A stretch of DNA of 64,000 bases from Planctomycetota bacterium (GTDB lineage Bacteria; Planctomycetota; B15-G4; SIAN01), in the NCBI GenBank assembly GCA_028289345.1, contig JANQQL010000042.1:1-64000 (forward strand), read 5' to 3'. The translations under genes were made by a program, and so were the position numbers. Below the pieces are notes generated by a model, which was not told the origin of the DNA, did no database searches, and worked only from the letters and a program-made list of their open reading frames with translations. Shown piece after piece: positions 55,089-62,991 of the stretch (positions are counted from its first letter, which is position 1; every line of letters begins with the position of its first letter).

Positions 55089-55237
55089 CCTCGATCCCCG
55101 TCGGCATTGACTGTCGAGGGAGTAGACGAACCCGTCGTGTCCAAGTCAAGGTTAGCGAGCGGATCACTCAGACCGATTCATTGCGCGAGGGGATCCGGGC
55201 TCTGGTGACCCGAAGGGGCCCGCGCGGATTTCTCCGC

Positions 55238-57052
55238 TCAGTGCTTCCGATTCTCCTGGATTTCCCGAACTTGCTTCTGCGCGTTGCGGTGATCCGGATC
55301 CACTTCAAGGACCTTTCGGTAATAGCGGAGCGCCAGATCCATGTTTCCGGCCACGAGATGCGCCTCCGCCAAACTGTCCCAAGCGTTGGAGGACTCTGGA
55401 AACGAGTCGCAGTTGAGTTCGAATGCTTCGAAGGCCGCATCGAAGTCGCGATTGCCGAGGAACTCGTAGCCGATCTCGTTGCATTCGAACTCCAGGAACT
55501 CGTCCAGCGCGGGATCGTCCACTTCCACCTCGTAGTAGGCATCGAAGGCGTCGGCCAAGTGGCGATCCTCGAGGAAGCCTGCGATCCGAGCCACGTCTGC
55601 GACGAGGGGCTCGTAGCGCGAAGTGATGCGGCGGACCAATTCGTCGAGTTCTTGCTTCGGAAGCCAGCGCCCGTTGCGAAACACTCCGGCGATGGAAGAT
55701 ACGTGACGGATGTCGTCGAGGGGATTCTCTTCCAGCAGCACCAGGTTGGCGATCTTTCCCGAAGCCACGGTGCCCTGTTCCGACTCGATCTCGAGCTCTC
55801 GAGCCGGGGCCAGAGTCGCGGCGCGAAGCGCGTCGAAGGGGCTCAGGCCACAACCCACGAAGAGCACCAGCTCTCGGTGCAGAGACACCCCCGGGTGCAC
55901 GAAGGTCAGGGGAGCGTCGGTCCCCGCGAGCACCGGTACCCCTGCTCGATGGAGCTCCCGCACCAGCAAGCGCTGGACTTCAAAACTCTTTTCGAGGACT
56001 TGCGACATGATCGGGAGTCGGTCTCTCCAGCTGCCGGTCCGGTATCGGTTTCGGGCGGGACCCCACTTCGCCCTCATCACCGGGTGGATGCGCTGCATGG
56101 CGTCCGCCGTCAGCATCTGCGAATACTCAGGCGTGGTTTGGCGCCAAATGGTCTCGAAAGTGATCAGGGTGGGAGTGAACACGAGCCCGGCCCGAGATGC
56201 TTCGGCTGCCAGGGCCCTCGCGGCCGGCTGGAGCCGCTCCACCAGGTCATCGAGGGACGCCAGCTGGCGCTCGATCTCTGCCGGTTGGCCGCTGCTGAAC
56301 TGCAGTCGGACCAAGGAGCCCATCTGCTCCTGGATCGGTTTGCTGGTGTAGACCACCTCCTCCATGTGATCGATGGAGTCTTGACCGGCGTCCAGGACCG
56401 CCGCGAATGGCAGGTTACGCGGCGCGTGACCGACGACCCGAAGGCCTTGCTGGTGGGCCGTTCGAATCAGCGTCTGGTAGGTTTCCCAACTCATGGTGTC
56501 CGTGCCATCGCCGTACATCTTGATCGCGTCATAGCCGGCCGCTTTCTGACGATTCACGAGTTCCACGGCTTCGGCAGGAGTGTGGGTTCTTTCTCTCGCG
56601 GTGGTCGGGCCGGTCGTGAACATCCGCGGGCCGAGCATGCCCTTGGCCAATCGCTCTCGCAGTTCCAGGTGAAAGGGAGAGCCGTGCATGCTCTGGACTG
56701 TGGTGACGCCGCCGGCCAGGTGGAGGAGCAGGAGGTCTTCGTCCTCGGGGCCGCCGAAATGGACGTGCATGTCCACCAGCCCAGGGATCAGGTACTTGCC
56801 TCGACCATCGACTCGTTTGGCTCCTTCTGGGATCGTGACCTGCTCCGAAGGGCCAACCGAGAGAATTCGAGCTCCCTCGACGAGGACCGTGTGACGGGGC
56901 AAGACGGTCTCGCGGTCCATCGGAATCACGTTCACGTCGACAATGGCGATTCGCGGCTCTTGAGCCGGCCGTTGGGGCGCAAAGGACGCAGGCGTTCCCG
57001 GTGTCAATCCCAGGACCAGGGTCAGGGTTTTTGCAATCAAAGTGATGGCCAT
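55238..57052 (-). CDS. Exported amidohydrolase fused to C-terminal TPR region
   Basis: Predicted protein of 604 residues; ATG 57052 has AGGAG five bases upstream and a signal peptide (LIAKTLTLVLGLTPGTPA). The amidohydrolase domain has HVH in VDMHVHFGG, the probable carboxylysine in YDAIKMYGDG, His in VVGHAPRN, SIDHMEE and Asp in LAGTDAPLTF, so the metal site is complete. From ~residue 470 it changes to helical TPR-type repeats (FEFECNEIGYEFLGNRDFDA-like, DLALRYYRKVLEVDPDHRNA). The fusion could recruit it to a partner. It resembles the exported amidohydrolase at 28766 but is more distant elsewhere. Substrate unknown. Confidence 0.9.
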   Translation of the reverse strand: MAITLIAKTLTLVLGLTPGTPASFAPQRPAQEPRIAIVDVNVIPMDRETVLPRHTVLVEGARILSVGPSEQVTIPEGAKRVDGRGKYLIPGLVDMHVHFGGPEDEDLLLLHLAGGVTTVQSMHGSPFHLELRERLAKGMLGPRMFTTGPTTARERTHTPAEAVELVNRQKAAGYDAIKMYGDGTDTMSWETYQTLIRTAHQQGLRVVGHAPRNLPFAAVLDAGQDSIDHMEEVVYTSKPIQEQMGSLVRLQFSSGQPAEIERQLASLDDLVERLQPAARALAAEASRAGLVFTPTLITFETIWRQTTPEYSQMLTADAMQRIHPVMRAKWGPARNRYRTGSWRDRLPIMSQVLEKSFEVQRLLVRELHRAGVPVLAGTDAPLTFVHPGVSLHRELVLFVGCGLSPFDALRAATLAPARELEIESEQGTVASGKIANLVLLEENPLDDIRHVSSIAGVFRNGRWLPKQELDELVRRITSRYEPLVADVARIAGFLEDRHLADAFDAYYEVEVDDPALDEFLEFECNEIGYEFLGNRDFDAAFEAFELNCDSFPESSNAWDSLAEAHLVAGNMDLALRYYRKVLEVDPDHRNAQKQVREIQENRKH

Positions 57053-57172
57053 GGTGCTCCTCGTTCCGTGTTGTCGACGAATCGAGGTTAGGGACTCACC
57101 CTTGGCGGGCGTGCACGATCTTGCTCGGGTCGCCGTCTGCGTGACTCCTCCGCGAAGAACAGCGTGATTTCG

Positions 57173-58102
57173 TCACGCTCGGACTGCCGGGAAAGCCAGA
57201 GGTTCCCGGCTCTGGCTGCGGCGGCGAGAGCGACTCAATTGGGTGGCGAGGCGACGACGGTAATCGTTGGGTGACTGGCCGAACGCGCGGGCAAACGCTC
57301 GGCTCAGGTGAGACCGGTGGGCGAACCCGGTTTGGGCAGCGATCAATTCGAGGGTGTCCTTTGTTTCCGCGAGTCGCATCAGCGCGACGCGCAGGCGGAT
57401 CTGGGTTCGGTACTCCCCGAGTCCGCAGCCGTGGACGGTGCGAAAGACCCGACACAAGTGGAATGTCGACACGTCCAGGTGGATCGCCACGTCTTCCAAG
57501 GAAAGTCGATCGGCGATCCGGTCGGCAGCGAGTGCCCGGGCGGCTTGGGCGAGTTCTCGGTGGGAATCCGTGGGTGCCGGCGTGGTCGCCGACTCGTTCG
57601 AGCCCGCCGCTCTGCTGATGACGGCCACGGCCAGCTCCGCGGCCAATTCTTCAACGACAAGGGGTTCGGCTCGGCGGCGCGTCGCGGCCAACAGCGTTGC
57701 GTGCTGCAGTGACAGGGAAGCGTCGGCGGGAAAGGTGCGAACCGGAAACGGCGACTGTTCGTGGCCCGGCAAGTGCCGTTGCCGTGCAATCGCCCGAAGC
57801 CACGGATCGTTGATCAGAATGCCGGTGTTCGCATCGCCACAGCCATGAGGATGCGAGACGCGGTGCACCTCTCCACGATTCAGCAGGTGAACGGATCCTG
57901 GATCGACGGGGAGCTTTCGTTTCCCCAAGTGCCTCCACCAGAATCCCGTTCGCGGAAAACAAATCTCGTGGAAGGGCAGCGGCGGGGTCTCTTCGCTCAG
58001 GGCGGGGTCGTGGCGACGGCAGCGATTGTCTCGGATCTCCACGAGTGGCGTCCGGAACGTCGGCAGCCGTTCGACGGGTGCGATGGGGGTTGCGGGTCTC
58101 AC
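57173..58102 (-). CDS. AraC-family transcriptional regulator with N-terminal cupin-like domain
   Basis: Predicted protein of 309 residues starting at GTG 58102, which has GGAGAGG just upstream. The longest frame begins at ATG 58270, only two bases from the divergent gene's ATG, leaving no room for promoters, so it is rejected. The N-terminal domain (VEIRDNRCRRHDPALSEETP, GSVHLLNRGEVHRVSHPHGC) matches the ligand-sensing half of the AraC_binding_2 type that responds to nutrients or metabolites. The C-terminal pair of HTHs is LEDVAIHLDVSTFHLCRVFR and LELIAAQTGFAHRSHLSRAF. It is divergent from a serine hydrolase gene, its most likely target. Confidence 0.88.
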   Translation of the reverse strand: MRPATPIAPVERLPTFRTPLVEIRDNRCRRHDPALSEETPPLPFHEICFPRTGFWWRHLGKRKLPVDPGSVHLLNRGEVHRVSHPHGCGDANTGILINDPWLRAIARQRHLPGHEQSPFPVRTFPADASLSLQHATLLAATRRRAEPLVVEELAAELAVAVISRAAGSNESATTPAPTDSHRELAQAARALAADRIADRLSLEDVAIHLDVSTFHLCRVFRTVHGCGLGEYRTQIRLRVALMRLAETKDTLELIAAQTGFAHRSHLSRAFARAFGQSPNDYRRRLATQLSRSRRRSQSREPLAFPAVRA

Positions 58103-58272
58103 GGGCCTCTCCAGGGAATCTCGAGAAAGAACCGCCAATCGTGCCGCGGGGTTCACGGTGGGCTTGCCGCACTTCGGTGATTCTTTCCGAGTGCGGGGGT
58201 CGGAGAACGGAGTTGCTGCTTGGTATCTTGCCTCTGATTGCCGAAACAGCTTCGTGGTGAGGGAGTTCATCG

Positions 58273-59733
58273 ATGCGAAAACAACGATTCCGGGCGTGGG
58301 TAGAGCGCACGGTTTTGCCTGGCCTGTTTCTTGTCACGAGTGCCTGTTTCGGTTCGAGTTCCAGCTCCGAAGACGGAGTCGCGACCTTTCAGGGCACCTG
58401 GCAGGGTTTCGCGATCCAGGATGGTCAACAGTTCCGGGTCGAGTTCGACATGAGCCAGTCCGGTGACACCATCACCGGAATTGTCGAGCTTCGGGACTCC
58501 GGAATCGTCGATCTCCCGATCCAAGCGACGGTGATCGACGAGAATACGGTGACCGGAAACCTGTCCTACCTGGGAAGCTTCCGTGCGACCCGTCAAGGAG
58601 GTTCCCTGGCCGTCGAAGTGACGGTGTCGAATCAGACGGCGCCGTTGACCGTGACTCTTCGCTTGGACAGCGAGGAGTTTCGCGAGTTCGAGTTTCCGCG
58701 GCTGGACTCCCTCGGCAATCCGGTTCGCAACTACACCTACCAAACGCCGGCCGCTCTCGGCGACGGCTGGGATGTTTCGACGTTGGCCGCCGAGGGGGTT
58801 TCCACCGCTCAAATCGAACAGCTGGTCGAGTCCATTCTGGACGACCAGTACCCGCAGATGGACACCTTGCTGATCGCCCGCAACGGCAAACTGATTCTCG
58901 AGGAATACTTCTACGGCGGGGATCGGGAGCGGGTCCACGGCCTGCAATCGGTGACCAAGAGCCTGTCCGCGTTGCTCATCGGTCAAGCGATCGACCAGGG
59001 CGCTTTCGCCGGGACTCACGTGCCCGTGAGTTCCCTGTTCACGAACTACCCCGCGACCCGCTGGGTCAACACACCCTATTCGACCACGGTGGGGGAGATG
59101 CTGGCAATGGCCGGCGCACTGGACTGGAACGAAACGTTGCCGTATTCCGACCCCGACAACACGGCCACCCAGATGACGTTTTCCCAAGACCCCGTGGAGT
59201 TCGTCCTGGATCGGCCGCTCGACGGCACCCCGGGCGCAGGCTTTGAGTATTGCAGTGGCCTCTCGATCTTGATGGCCGACATCCTGTTTCGCACCACCGG
59301 GCTCCATGCCGATGGCTTCGCCGAGGTCAATTTGTTCCAGCCGCTGGGGATCTCGGAGTATCGGTGGAGCGACAACGCCGTGGGGTTGCCCGACACCGGG
59401 GGGGGATTGTCATTGCGAGCGCGCGATCTGCTGAAGATCGGACAGATGATGATCGACGGCGGAGACTGGAAGGGAACCCAGGTCGTTCCCGCGGGTTGGG
59501 TCGTCGTGTCAAGCACACCCCAAAGTACCAACGGGACGACCGACTACGGGTTCCAGTGGTGGCTTCCCATGGAGAGCTTCCCGTTGGTGCAGGCGCGAGG
59601 ATATGGCGGGCAACGCATGACCATGGTGCCGACCGAGGGCCTGGTGGTGGTGCAGCTCTCGGGGGACTACGAAGCTGTGGGCCCGACGCCCGAAGAGATG
59701 CTGGTCAATCAAGTGTTTCCGGCCCTTGATTGA
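58273..59733 (+). CDS. Secreted serine hydrolase (class C beta-lactamase / 6-aminohexanoate hydrolase-like) lipoprotein
   Basis: Predicted protein of 486 residues; GAGGGAG is seven bases upstream of ATG 58273. A lipoprotein signal (LFLVTSAC, Cys25) is followed by a lipocalin-like beta domain (FQGTWQGFAIQDGQQFRVEF) and from ~160 a beta-lactamase-fold hydrolase. Ser-x-x-Lys is SVTKS with Ser226 and Lys229, the tyrosine motif is FEYCSG, and the end GYGGQRMTMVPTEGLVVVQL corresponds to the third motif. This combination is typical of CubicO and 6-aminohexanoate-oligomer hydrolases, serine hydrolases acting on cyclic or linear amides/esters. A beta-lactam role is not supported. The divergent AraC regulator probably controls it. 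Confidence 0.9.
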   Translation: MRKQRFRAWVERTVLPGLFLVTSACFGSSSSSEDGVATFQGTWQGFAIQDGQQFRVEFDMSQSGDTITGIVELRDSGIVDLPIQATVIDENTVTGNLSYLGSFRATRQGGSLAVEVTVSNQTAPLTVTLRLDSEEFREFEFPRLDSLGNPVRNYTYQTPAALGDGWDVSTLAAEGVSTAQIEQLVESILDDQYPQMDTLLIARNGKLILEEYFYGGDRERVHGLQSVTKSLSALLIGQAIDQGAFAGTHVPVSSLFTNYPATRWVNTPYSTTVGEMLAMAGALDWNETLPYSDPDNTATQMTFSQDPVEFVLDRPLDGTPGAGFEYCSGLSILMADILFRTTGLHADGFAEVNLFQPLGISEYRWSDNAVGLPDTGGGLSLRARDLLKIGQMMIDGGDWKGTQVVPAGWVVVSSTPQSTNGTTDYGFQWWLPMESFPLVQARGYGGQRMTMVPTEGLVVVQLSGDYEAVGPTPEEMLVNQVFPALD

Positions 59734-59833
59734 GCGGGCGTCAACCCTGCCGGCGAATCATCGCTTTCGACAAGTTTCTTTGGGCTGCACGTCGAGTGCG
59801 GCCGCGGACTGTGACTTCTGATTCGAGGAGCGA

Positions 59834-60409
59834 ATGAAGGGGCCTCGGAAGCACCCGGCATTGACCCGGTTGCGAAAGCTCGTGAAGTCGCTGCCGGAAA
59901 CCCAGGAGCTGGAAACCTGGGATCATCCCACCTTTCGGGTGCGTGAGAAGATCTTCGCGTCTTTCGGCGAGCACGAGGGGCGTCCTATCATCGGCTGCAA
60001 GCAAACCAAACCGGACCAGGCCGCTCTGGTTCAAGACCCGCGGTTCTTTGTGGCGCCCTACGTGGGGAAGCATGGCTGGGTGGGCATCTACGTCGATGAG
60101 GTCGAATGGCCCTTCATCGCCGACCACGTCGAGCAGAGTTTTTGCCTGATTGCTCCGGCAAAACTGGTGCGGACCTTTCAGGAAGGCGACGCTGCCCCGG
60201 CGACTCGCAAGAAGTCAAAGACCTCCGGAGCCGGTTCCCGAAGCAAAGCGCGATCTTCCTCGACGAAGACTTCGTCCACCCGGTCCCAGAAGGTGAGAGC
60301 CCCACGAAAGTCGACGACGCCCCGTAAGTCCGGGCCGCGAGGGACCGCGAAAGCGACCCAGCCCGCCAAGCGACGCGGCGGGAAATCGAAGACCCGCCGT
60401 TCGTCATGA
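59834..60409 (+). CDS. MmcQ/YjbR-family protein with histone-like C-terminal tail
   Basis: Predicted protein of 191 residues with GAGGAGCG before ATG 59834. Residues 1-~118 are a MmcQ/YjbR domain (LPETQELETWDHPTFRVREK, IGCKQTKPDQAALVQDPRFF, VAPYVGKHGWVGIYVDEV), a cytoplasmic fold often annotated DNA-binding. From ~120 the sequence is Lys/Arg/Ser/Thr/Pro-rich low complexity (SRSKARSSSTKTSSTRSQKV) resembling histone H1 or topoisomerase tails, which in bacteria usually bind DNA. The tail is fused rather than a separate gene. Nucleoid or DNA association is inferred from composition. It is followed by a hairpin overlapping its stop codon. Confidence 0.88.
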   Translation: MKGPRKHPALTRLRKLVKSLPETQELETWDHPTFRVREKIFASFGEHEGRPIIGCKQTKPDQAALVQDPRFFVAPYVGKHGWVGIYVDEVEWPFIADHVEQSFCLIAPAKLVRTFQEGDAAPATRKKSKTSGAGSRSKARSSSTKTSSTRSQKVRAPRKSTTPRKSGPRGTAKATQPAKRRGGKSKTRRSS

Positions 60410-60422
60410 CCTCGGCGGGTCT
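60390..60422 (+). terminator. Hairpin spanning the YjbR-gene stop codon
   Basis: AGACCCGCCG (60390-60399) pairs with CGGCGGGTCT (60413-60422), a perfect ten-pair stem, with the TGA stop (60407-60409) in the 13-base loop. It may terminate or stabilise the transcript; overlapping the coding end is unusual but possible. No T tract. Confidence 0.45.
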
Positions 60423-60676
60423 CTGAAACGGATCTCTTGTTGGCGTCGGCTCCCCGCGCGTCGGGGTTTGGATTTTCCGTTGCGGAGCGAAGTTCGAAGA
60501 GTTCGTCGCTCGGCTTCGCGGCGGGGAGGCCCTTTGGCTTGAGGATCGACCTTCCTCCGTCCTGGGCCGTGGGCGGCTGACGGGATCCAACGAACAAAAA
60601 CTCGAATTGCCCGCCACATTCTTCGCGCTCCGTGGATGGCGTCTGATGACCAAGTTCGTTCGAAAGGAGTGTAGAG

Positions 60677-61909
60677 ATGAACGTCGTGGCGAAAAGTCTC
60701 CTGACGGCAGGCCTGTCAATGGCGATCGGCATTCCGCTGGTTGCCCAGCAATTCACCTACTCCGACATGTACTTGGGAGGTGACGGAGACGGGACCGGAT
60801 CGGACTGGATCGACTGGTGCATGGGCAATGGCGTTCCTTTTGGCGTGGCAGGAACCGACAGCCTCATCTTCTCCACTGCGACTGGGAATTTCGCTCAGGC
60901 GTTGTCCTGGAACGAGGCAATGAGAATCCAACCGAACGGGTACGTGGGAATCGGAATCCCCGATCCGAACGAGGTGCTCTCGGTGAAATCCGCCGATGGT
61001 TTCAAAGGGGCGATTCGTGCAGAGAACACCGATTCCCGAGGCCGCGGGATCTTTGCGATCGCGAGTCATCCGACCGGCTCCAATCACGCCTTGTACGCGG
61101 TTTGCAGCTCGCCCAATGGCTACGCCGGCTACTTCCAAGGAGCCACCTGGTTCAACGGCAACGTCGGGATCGAGACCCAGAACGCCCAAGCGCCTCTGCA
61201 CGTCAACGGTCGCGTGCGAGTGGGCGAGGACCTTCAGTTCCCCTCGACCTATGGCGAACTGATTCACGACGGCGCCGTCGGCGGTTTCCCCAACGGGTTC
61301 AAGATCAATGCGAGTGGCGAAGGAGGTGCGGCGAACGTGTCCCTGCAAACGAAAGGCGAGACACAAGTTTTTGTCAGTAGTACCGGCAAAGTGGGGGTCG
61401 GGACCATCATTCCGCTTGCAACGCTTCACATCAGTGGAGAGAGCAGCTCCGATGCGCTTTTCAGAATCTCGACGGATCAGGCTCCTGCCGCCGTGGAACT
61501 GATCGTGACGGGCGAAGGCAACCTGGGCGTTGGCACCGACAACCCCAGGGGCAAGCTCGATGTGAACGGGTCCATCTACCAACGCGGGGGCCAGCTTCAC
61601 GCCGACTACGTGTTCGAACCGGACTACGAGCTGGAGACGATCGAAGAGCACGCCCGGTTCATGTGGTCGAACAAGCATCTGAAGGCGATTCCCAAGGCGC
61701 GCGTCGACGACGACGGATTCGAGGTCGTGGAAGTGGGATCGCACCGCAAGGGCATCGTCGAAGAACTCGAAAAAGCCCATCTCTTCATCGAGCAGTTGAA
61801 CGACAAGATCAAAGCGCTCGAGCGGCGACTGGCTCGAGTGGAACAACCGGCCACAGCGAGCACCGGTCGTTCCGAAAGGTCCGAAGGAGGCACCGATCTT
61901 CTGGATTGA
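60677..61909 (+). CDS. Secreted tail-fibre-like surface protein
   Basis: Predicted protein of 410 residues with AAAGGAG before ATG 60677 and a signal peptide (LLTAGLSMAIGIPLVAQQ). The body repeats short beta segments ending in glycine, such as NEAMRIQPNGYVGIGIPDPN, LHVNGRVRVGEDLQFPS, GEGNLGVGTDNPRGKLDVNG, the collagen/tail-fibre-like pattern used by phage fibres and bacterial surface proteins. The C-terminus (YVFEPDYELETIEEHARFMW, ...EELEKAHLFIEQLNDKIKAL) closely follows a C-terminal motif common in secreted proteins of Bacteroidota (YVFE..Y.L.S.EE followed by a coiled coil). No phage genes are nearby. A surface adhesin or fibre is likely; it ends at a clear terminator. Confidence 0.85.
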   Translation: MNVVAKSLLTAGLSMAIGIPLVAQQFTYSDMYLGGDGDGTGSDWIDWCMGNGVPFGVAGTDSLIFSTATGNFAQALSWNEAMRIQPNGYVGIGIPDPNEVLSVKSADGFKGAIRAENTDSRGRGIFAIASHPTGSNHALYAVCSSPNGYAGYFQGATWFNGNVGIETQNAQAPLHVNGRVRVGEDLQFPSTYGELIHDGAVGGFPNGFKINASGEGGAANVSLQTKGETQVFVSSTGKVGVGTIIPLATLHISGESSSDALFRISTDQAPAAVELIVTGEGNLGVGTDNPRGKLDVNGSIYQRGGQLHADYVFEPDYELETIEEHARFMWSNKHLKAIPKARVDDDGFEVVEVGSHRKGIVEELEKAHLFIEQLNDKIKALERRLARVEQPATASTGRSERSEGGTDLLD

Positions 61910-61918
61910 CATCCTCGG

Positions 61919-61954
61919 AAAAGGGAGCCGGGGGAATCTTCCGGCTCCCTTTTT
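61919..61954 (+). terminator. Intrinsic terminator of the tail-fibre-like gene
   Basis: AAAAGGGAGCCGG (61919-61931), loop GGGAATCTT, CCGGCTCCCTTTTT (61941-61954): a GC-rich stem flanked by A and T runs, ten bases past the stop codon. Classic rho-independent terminator, usable from both sides. Confidence 0.9.
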
Positions 61955-62053
61955 CCTTCGGAGCGGCCGAAACCCCGGCGGACGCTTCGTGTTTCACAGC
62001 CGGACGTCATCGGCGTCCGTGAAGGAACCAGTCAAAGTCAGAAGGGCTACCTC

Positions 62054-62482
62054 ATGAACTCTACGATTCTCTTGTCTCTCGCCTTCGGGGTATTGATCTC
62101 TGGGGAAGGCGACGGTGTTGTCGTCGAACGCTCGGACCCTGAGTTGGCCACTGCCAGGGCTTCCCATCTTCCTCCGAGGGTCCGTGAACAGTTGCGGCAG
62201 CGTTGGGAGAGGCATCAAGGCCGTTCGCTGCATGAAGAGCAGGGCCGCTTTCGCGAACCAGAGCACCCGTCGCCACCACGATTCCGCGAGCGAGTTCGCC
62301 GCTATGTGGGAAAGCTGGTTCGGGAGCGCCTCCAAGAACGGTTTGACACGAACGAGGACGGTCTTCTGGGCCCCCGCGAACGAAAGCGGGTGCGTCAACT
62401 GATCCAGGAGAGGCGCGGTCATCAGCGCTCGCCCAGTCACGAGCCGCCTCGGCAATCACTGCCCCACCGCTCTCCTGTTTGA
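62054..62482 (+). CDS. Secreted Arg-rich protein with one EF-hand
   Basis: Predicted protein of 142 residues with AGAAGGG upstream of ATG 62054. The N-terminus is a short signal peptide (TILLSLAFGVLISGEGDG). The mature part is strikingly rich in Arg and Glu. A calcium-binding EF-hand loop is present at 98-109: DTNEDGLLGPRE with Asp98, Asn100, Asp102, Gly103, Leu105 and Glu109 in consensus positions, preceded by a helix (VRRYVGKLVRERLQERF). Single EF-hand secreted proteins are common in planctomycetes and may bind calcium or pair as dimers. A frame on the opposite strand covers the same interval but has no signal or domain. Confidence 0.72.
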   Translation: MNSTILLSLAFGVLISGEGDGVVVERSDPELATARASHLPPRVREQLRQRWERHQGRSLHEEQGRFREPEHPSPPRFRERVRRYVGKLVRERLQERFDTNEDGLLGPRERKRVRQLIQERRGHQRSPSHEPPRQSLPHRSPV

Positions 62483-62518
62483 CGGGGCTCCCCCGGGAAT
62501 CGGGCCTCCTGTCCCTCG

Positions 62519-62546
62519 GCGGTTGCTCCCACAGTGGGAAGGCCGC
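62519..62546 (+). terminator. Possible hairpin between EF-hand and Cys-Cys-repeat genes
   Basis: GCGG (62519-62522) and CCGC (62543-62546) flank the inner stem TCCCA, loop CAG, TGGGA (62527-62539) with an internal loop. It lies 37 bases past the EF-hand stop. No T tract follows, so termination is uncertain. Confidence 0.3.
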
Positions 62547-62616
62547 TCAACTCCCTGCCGGACACGACCGATGGGAGGAAGAGTGGCAGGAGGGTCCGAC
62601 TCAGGAGGTTCATCCC

Positions 62617-62964
62617 ATGATGCGATGGTTGACGGCAATCTTGGCAAGTCTTGCTTTGGTCGGATGCGGGACGCTGGCCGAAGAAAGCCTCGACGACGCC
62701 GAGCTCAGTGCCTGTTGTGAGCAGTCCCTGCAGTTGATCGACCAGATGCCCGGGTGTTGCCAGAGTGGCATCGTGGGAGCGGGCAAGCTGCAAGGGTGTT
62801 GTGCAATGGGGCTCGCCGACGCAACTCAAGAGGAGGCGCGTCCGCCATGTTGTCGCGAGGGACGCGCACTCCTCGAAAGAATGTCTGGTTGCTGCAAGGC
62901 CACGATCTTGACCGGCGCGACCTCCGCATGCTGCGAGCAGATGCCCGCAGCGCTGGAAGGCTAG
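62617..62964 (+). CDS. Small lipoprotein with six regularly spaced Cys-Cys pairs
   Basis: Predicted lipoprotein of 115 residues. ATG 62617 has AGGAGGT (62603-62609) at ideal spacing and a lipobox (LTAILASLALVGC, Cys17); the longer frame to 62479 has neither. The mature chain contains six Cys-Cys pairs at 33-34, 47-48, 61-62, 78-79, 92-93 and 105-106, i.e. spacings of 14, 14, 17, 14 and 13 residues. Each pair is embedded in a helix-like context (CCEQSLQLIDQMPG, CCREGRALLERMS), and the first three and last three pairs look like one duplicated triad. Vicinal Cys can bind metals or redox-cycle; metal (zinc/copper/mercury) binding at the cell surface is an inference. No known family recognised. 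Confidence 0.82.
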   Translation: MMRWLTAILASLALVGCGTLAEESLDDAELSACCEQSLQLIDQMPGCCQSGIVGAGKLQGCCAMGLADATQEEARPPCCREGRALLERMSGCCKATILTGATSACCEQMPAALEG

Positions 62965-62991
62965 CGATGTCCCGGGTTCGGTGTTCCTGAG

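Noticed and set aside
55181..57091. Plus-strand open frame of ~636 codons
   Set aside because: Antisense to the amidohydrolase-TPR gene, whose metal-binding motifs are complete on the minus strand.
58273..59733. Beta-lactamase resistance gene
   Set aside because: The Ser-x-x-Lys, FEYCSG and GYGGQ motifs fit CubicO/6-aminohexanoate hydrolase-type enzymes better than class C beta-lactamases.
60677..61909. Prophage tail-fibre gene
   Set aside because: It has a signal peptide and no neighbouring phage structural, lysis or integrase genes.
61994..62455. Minus-strand open frame opposite the EF-hand gene
   Set aside because: The plus strand has a signal peptide, an SD and a consensus EF-hand loop; the minus frame has none of these.
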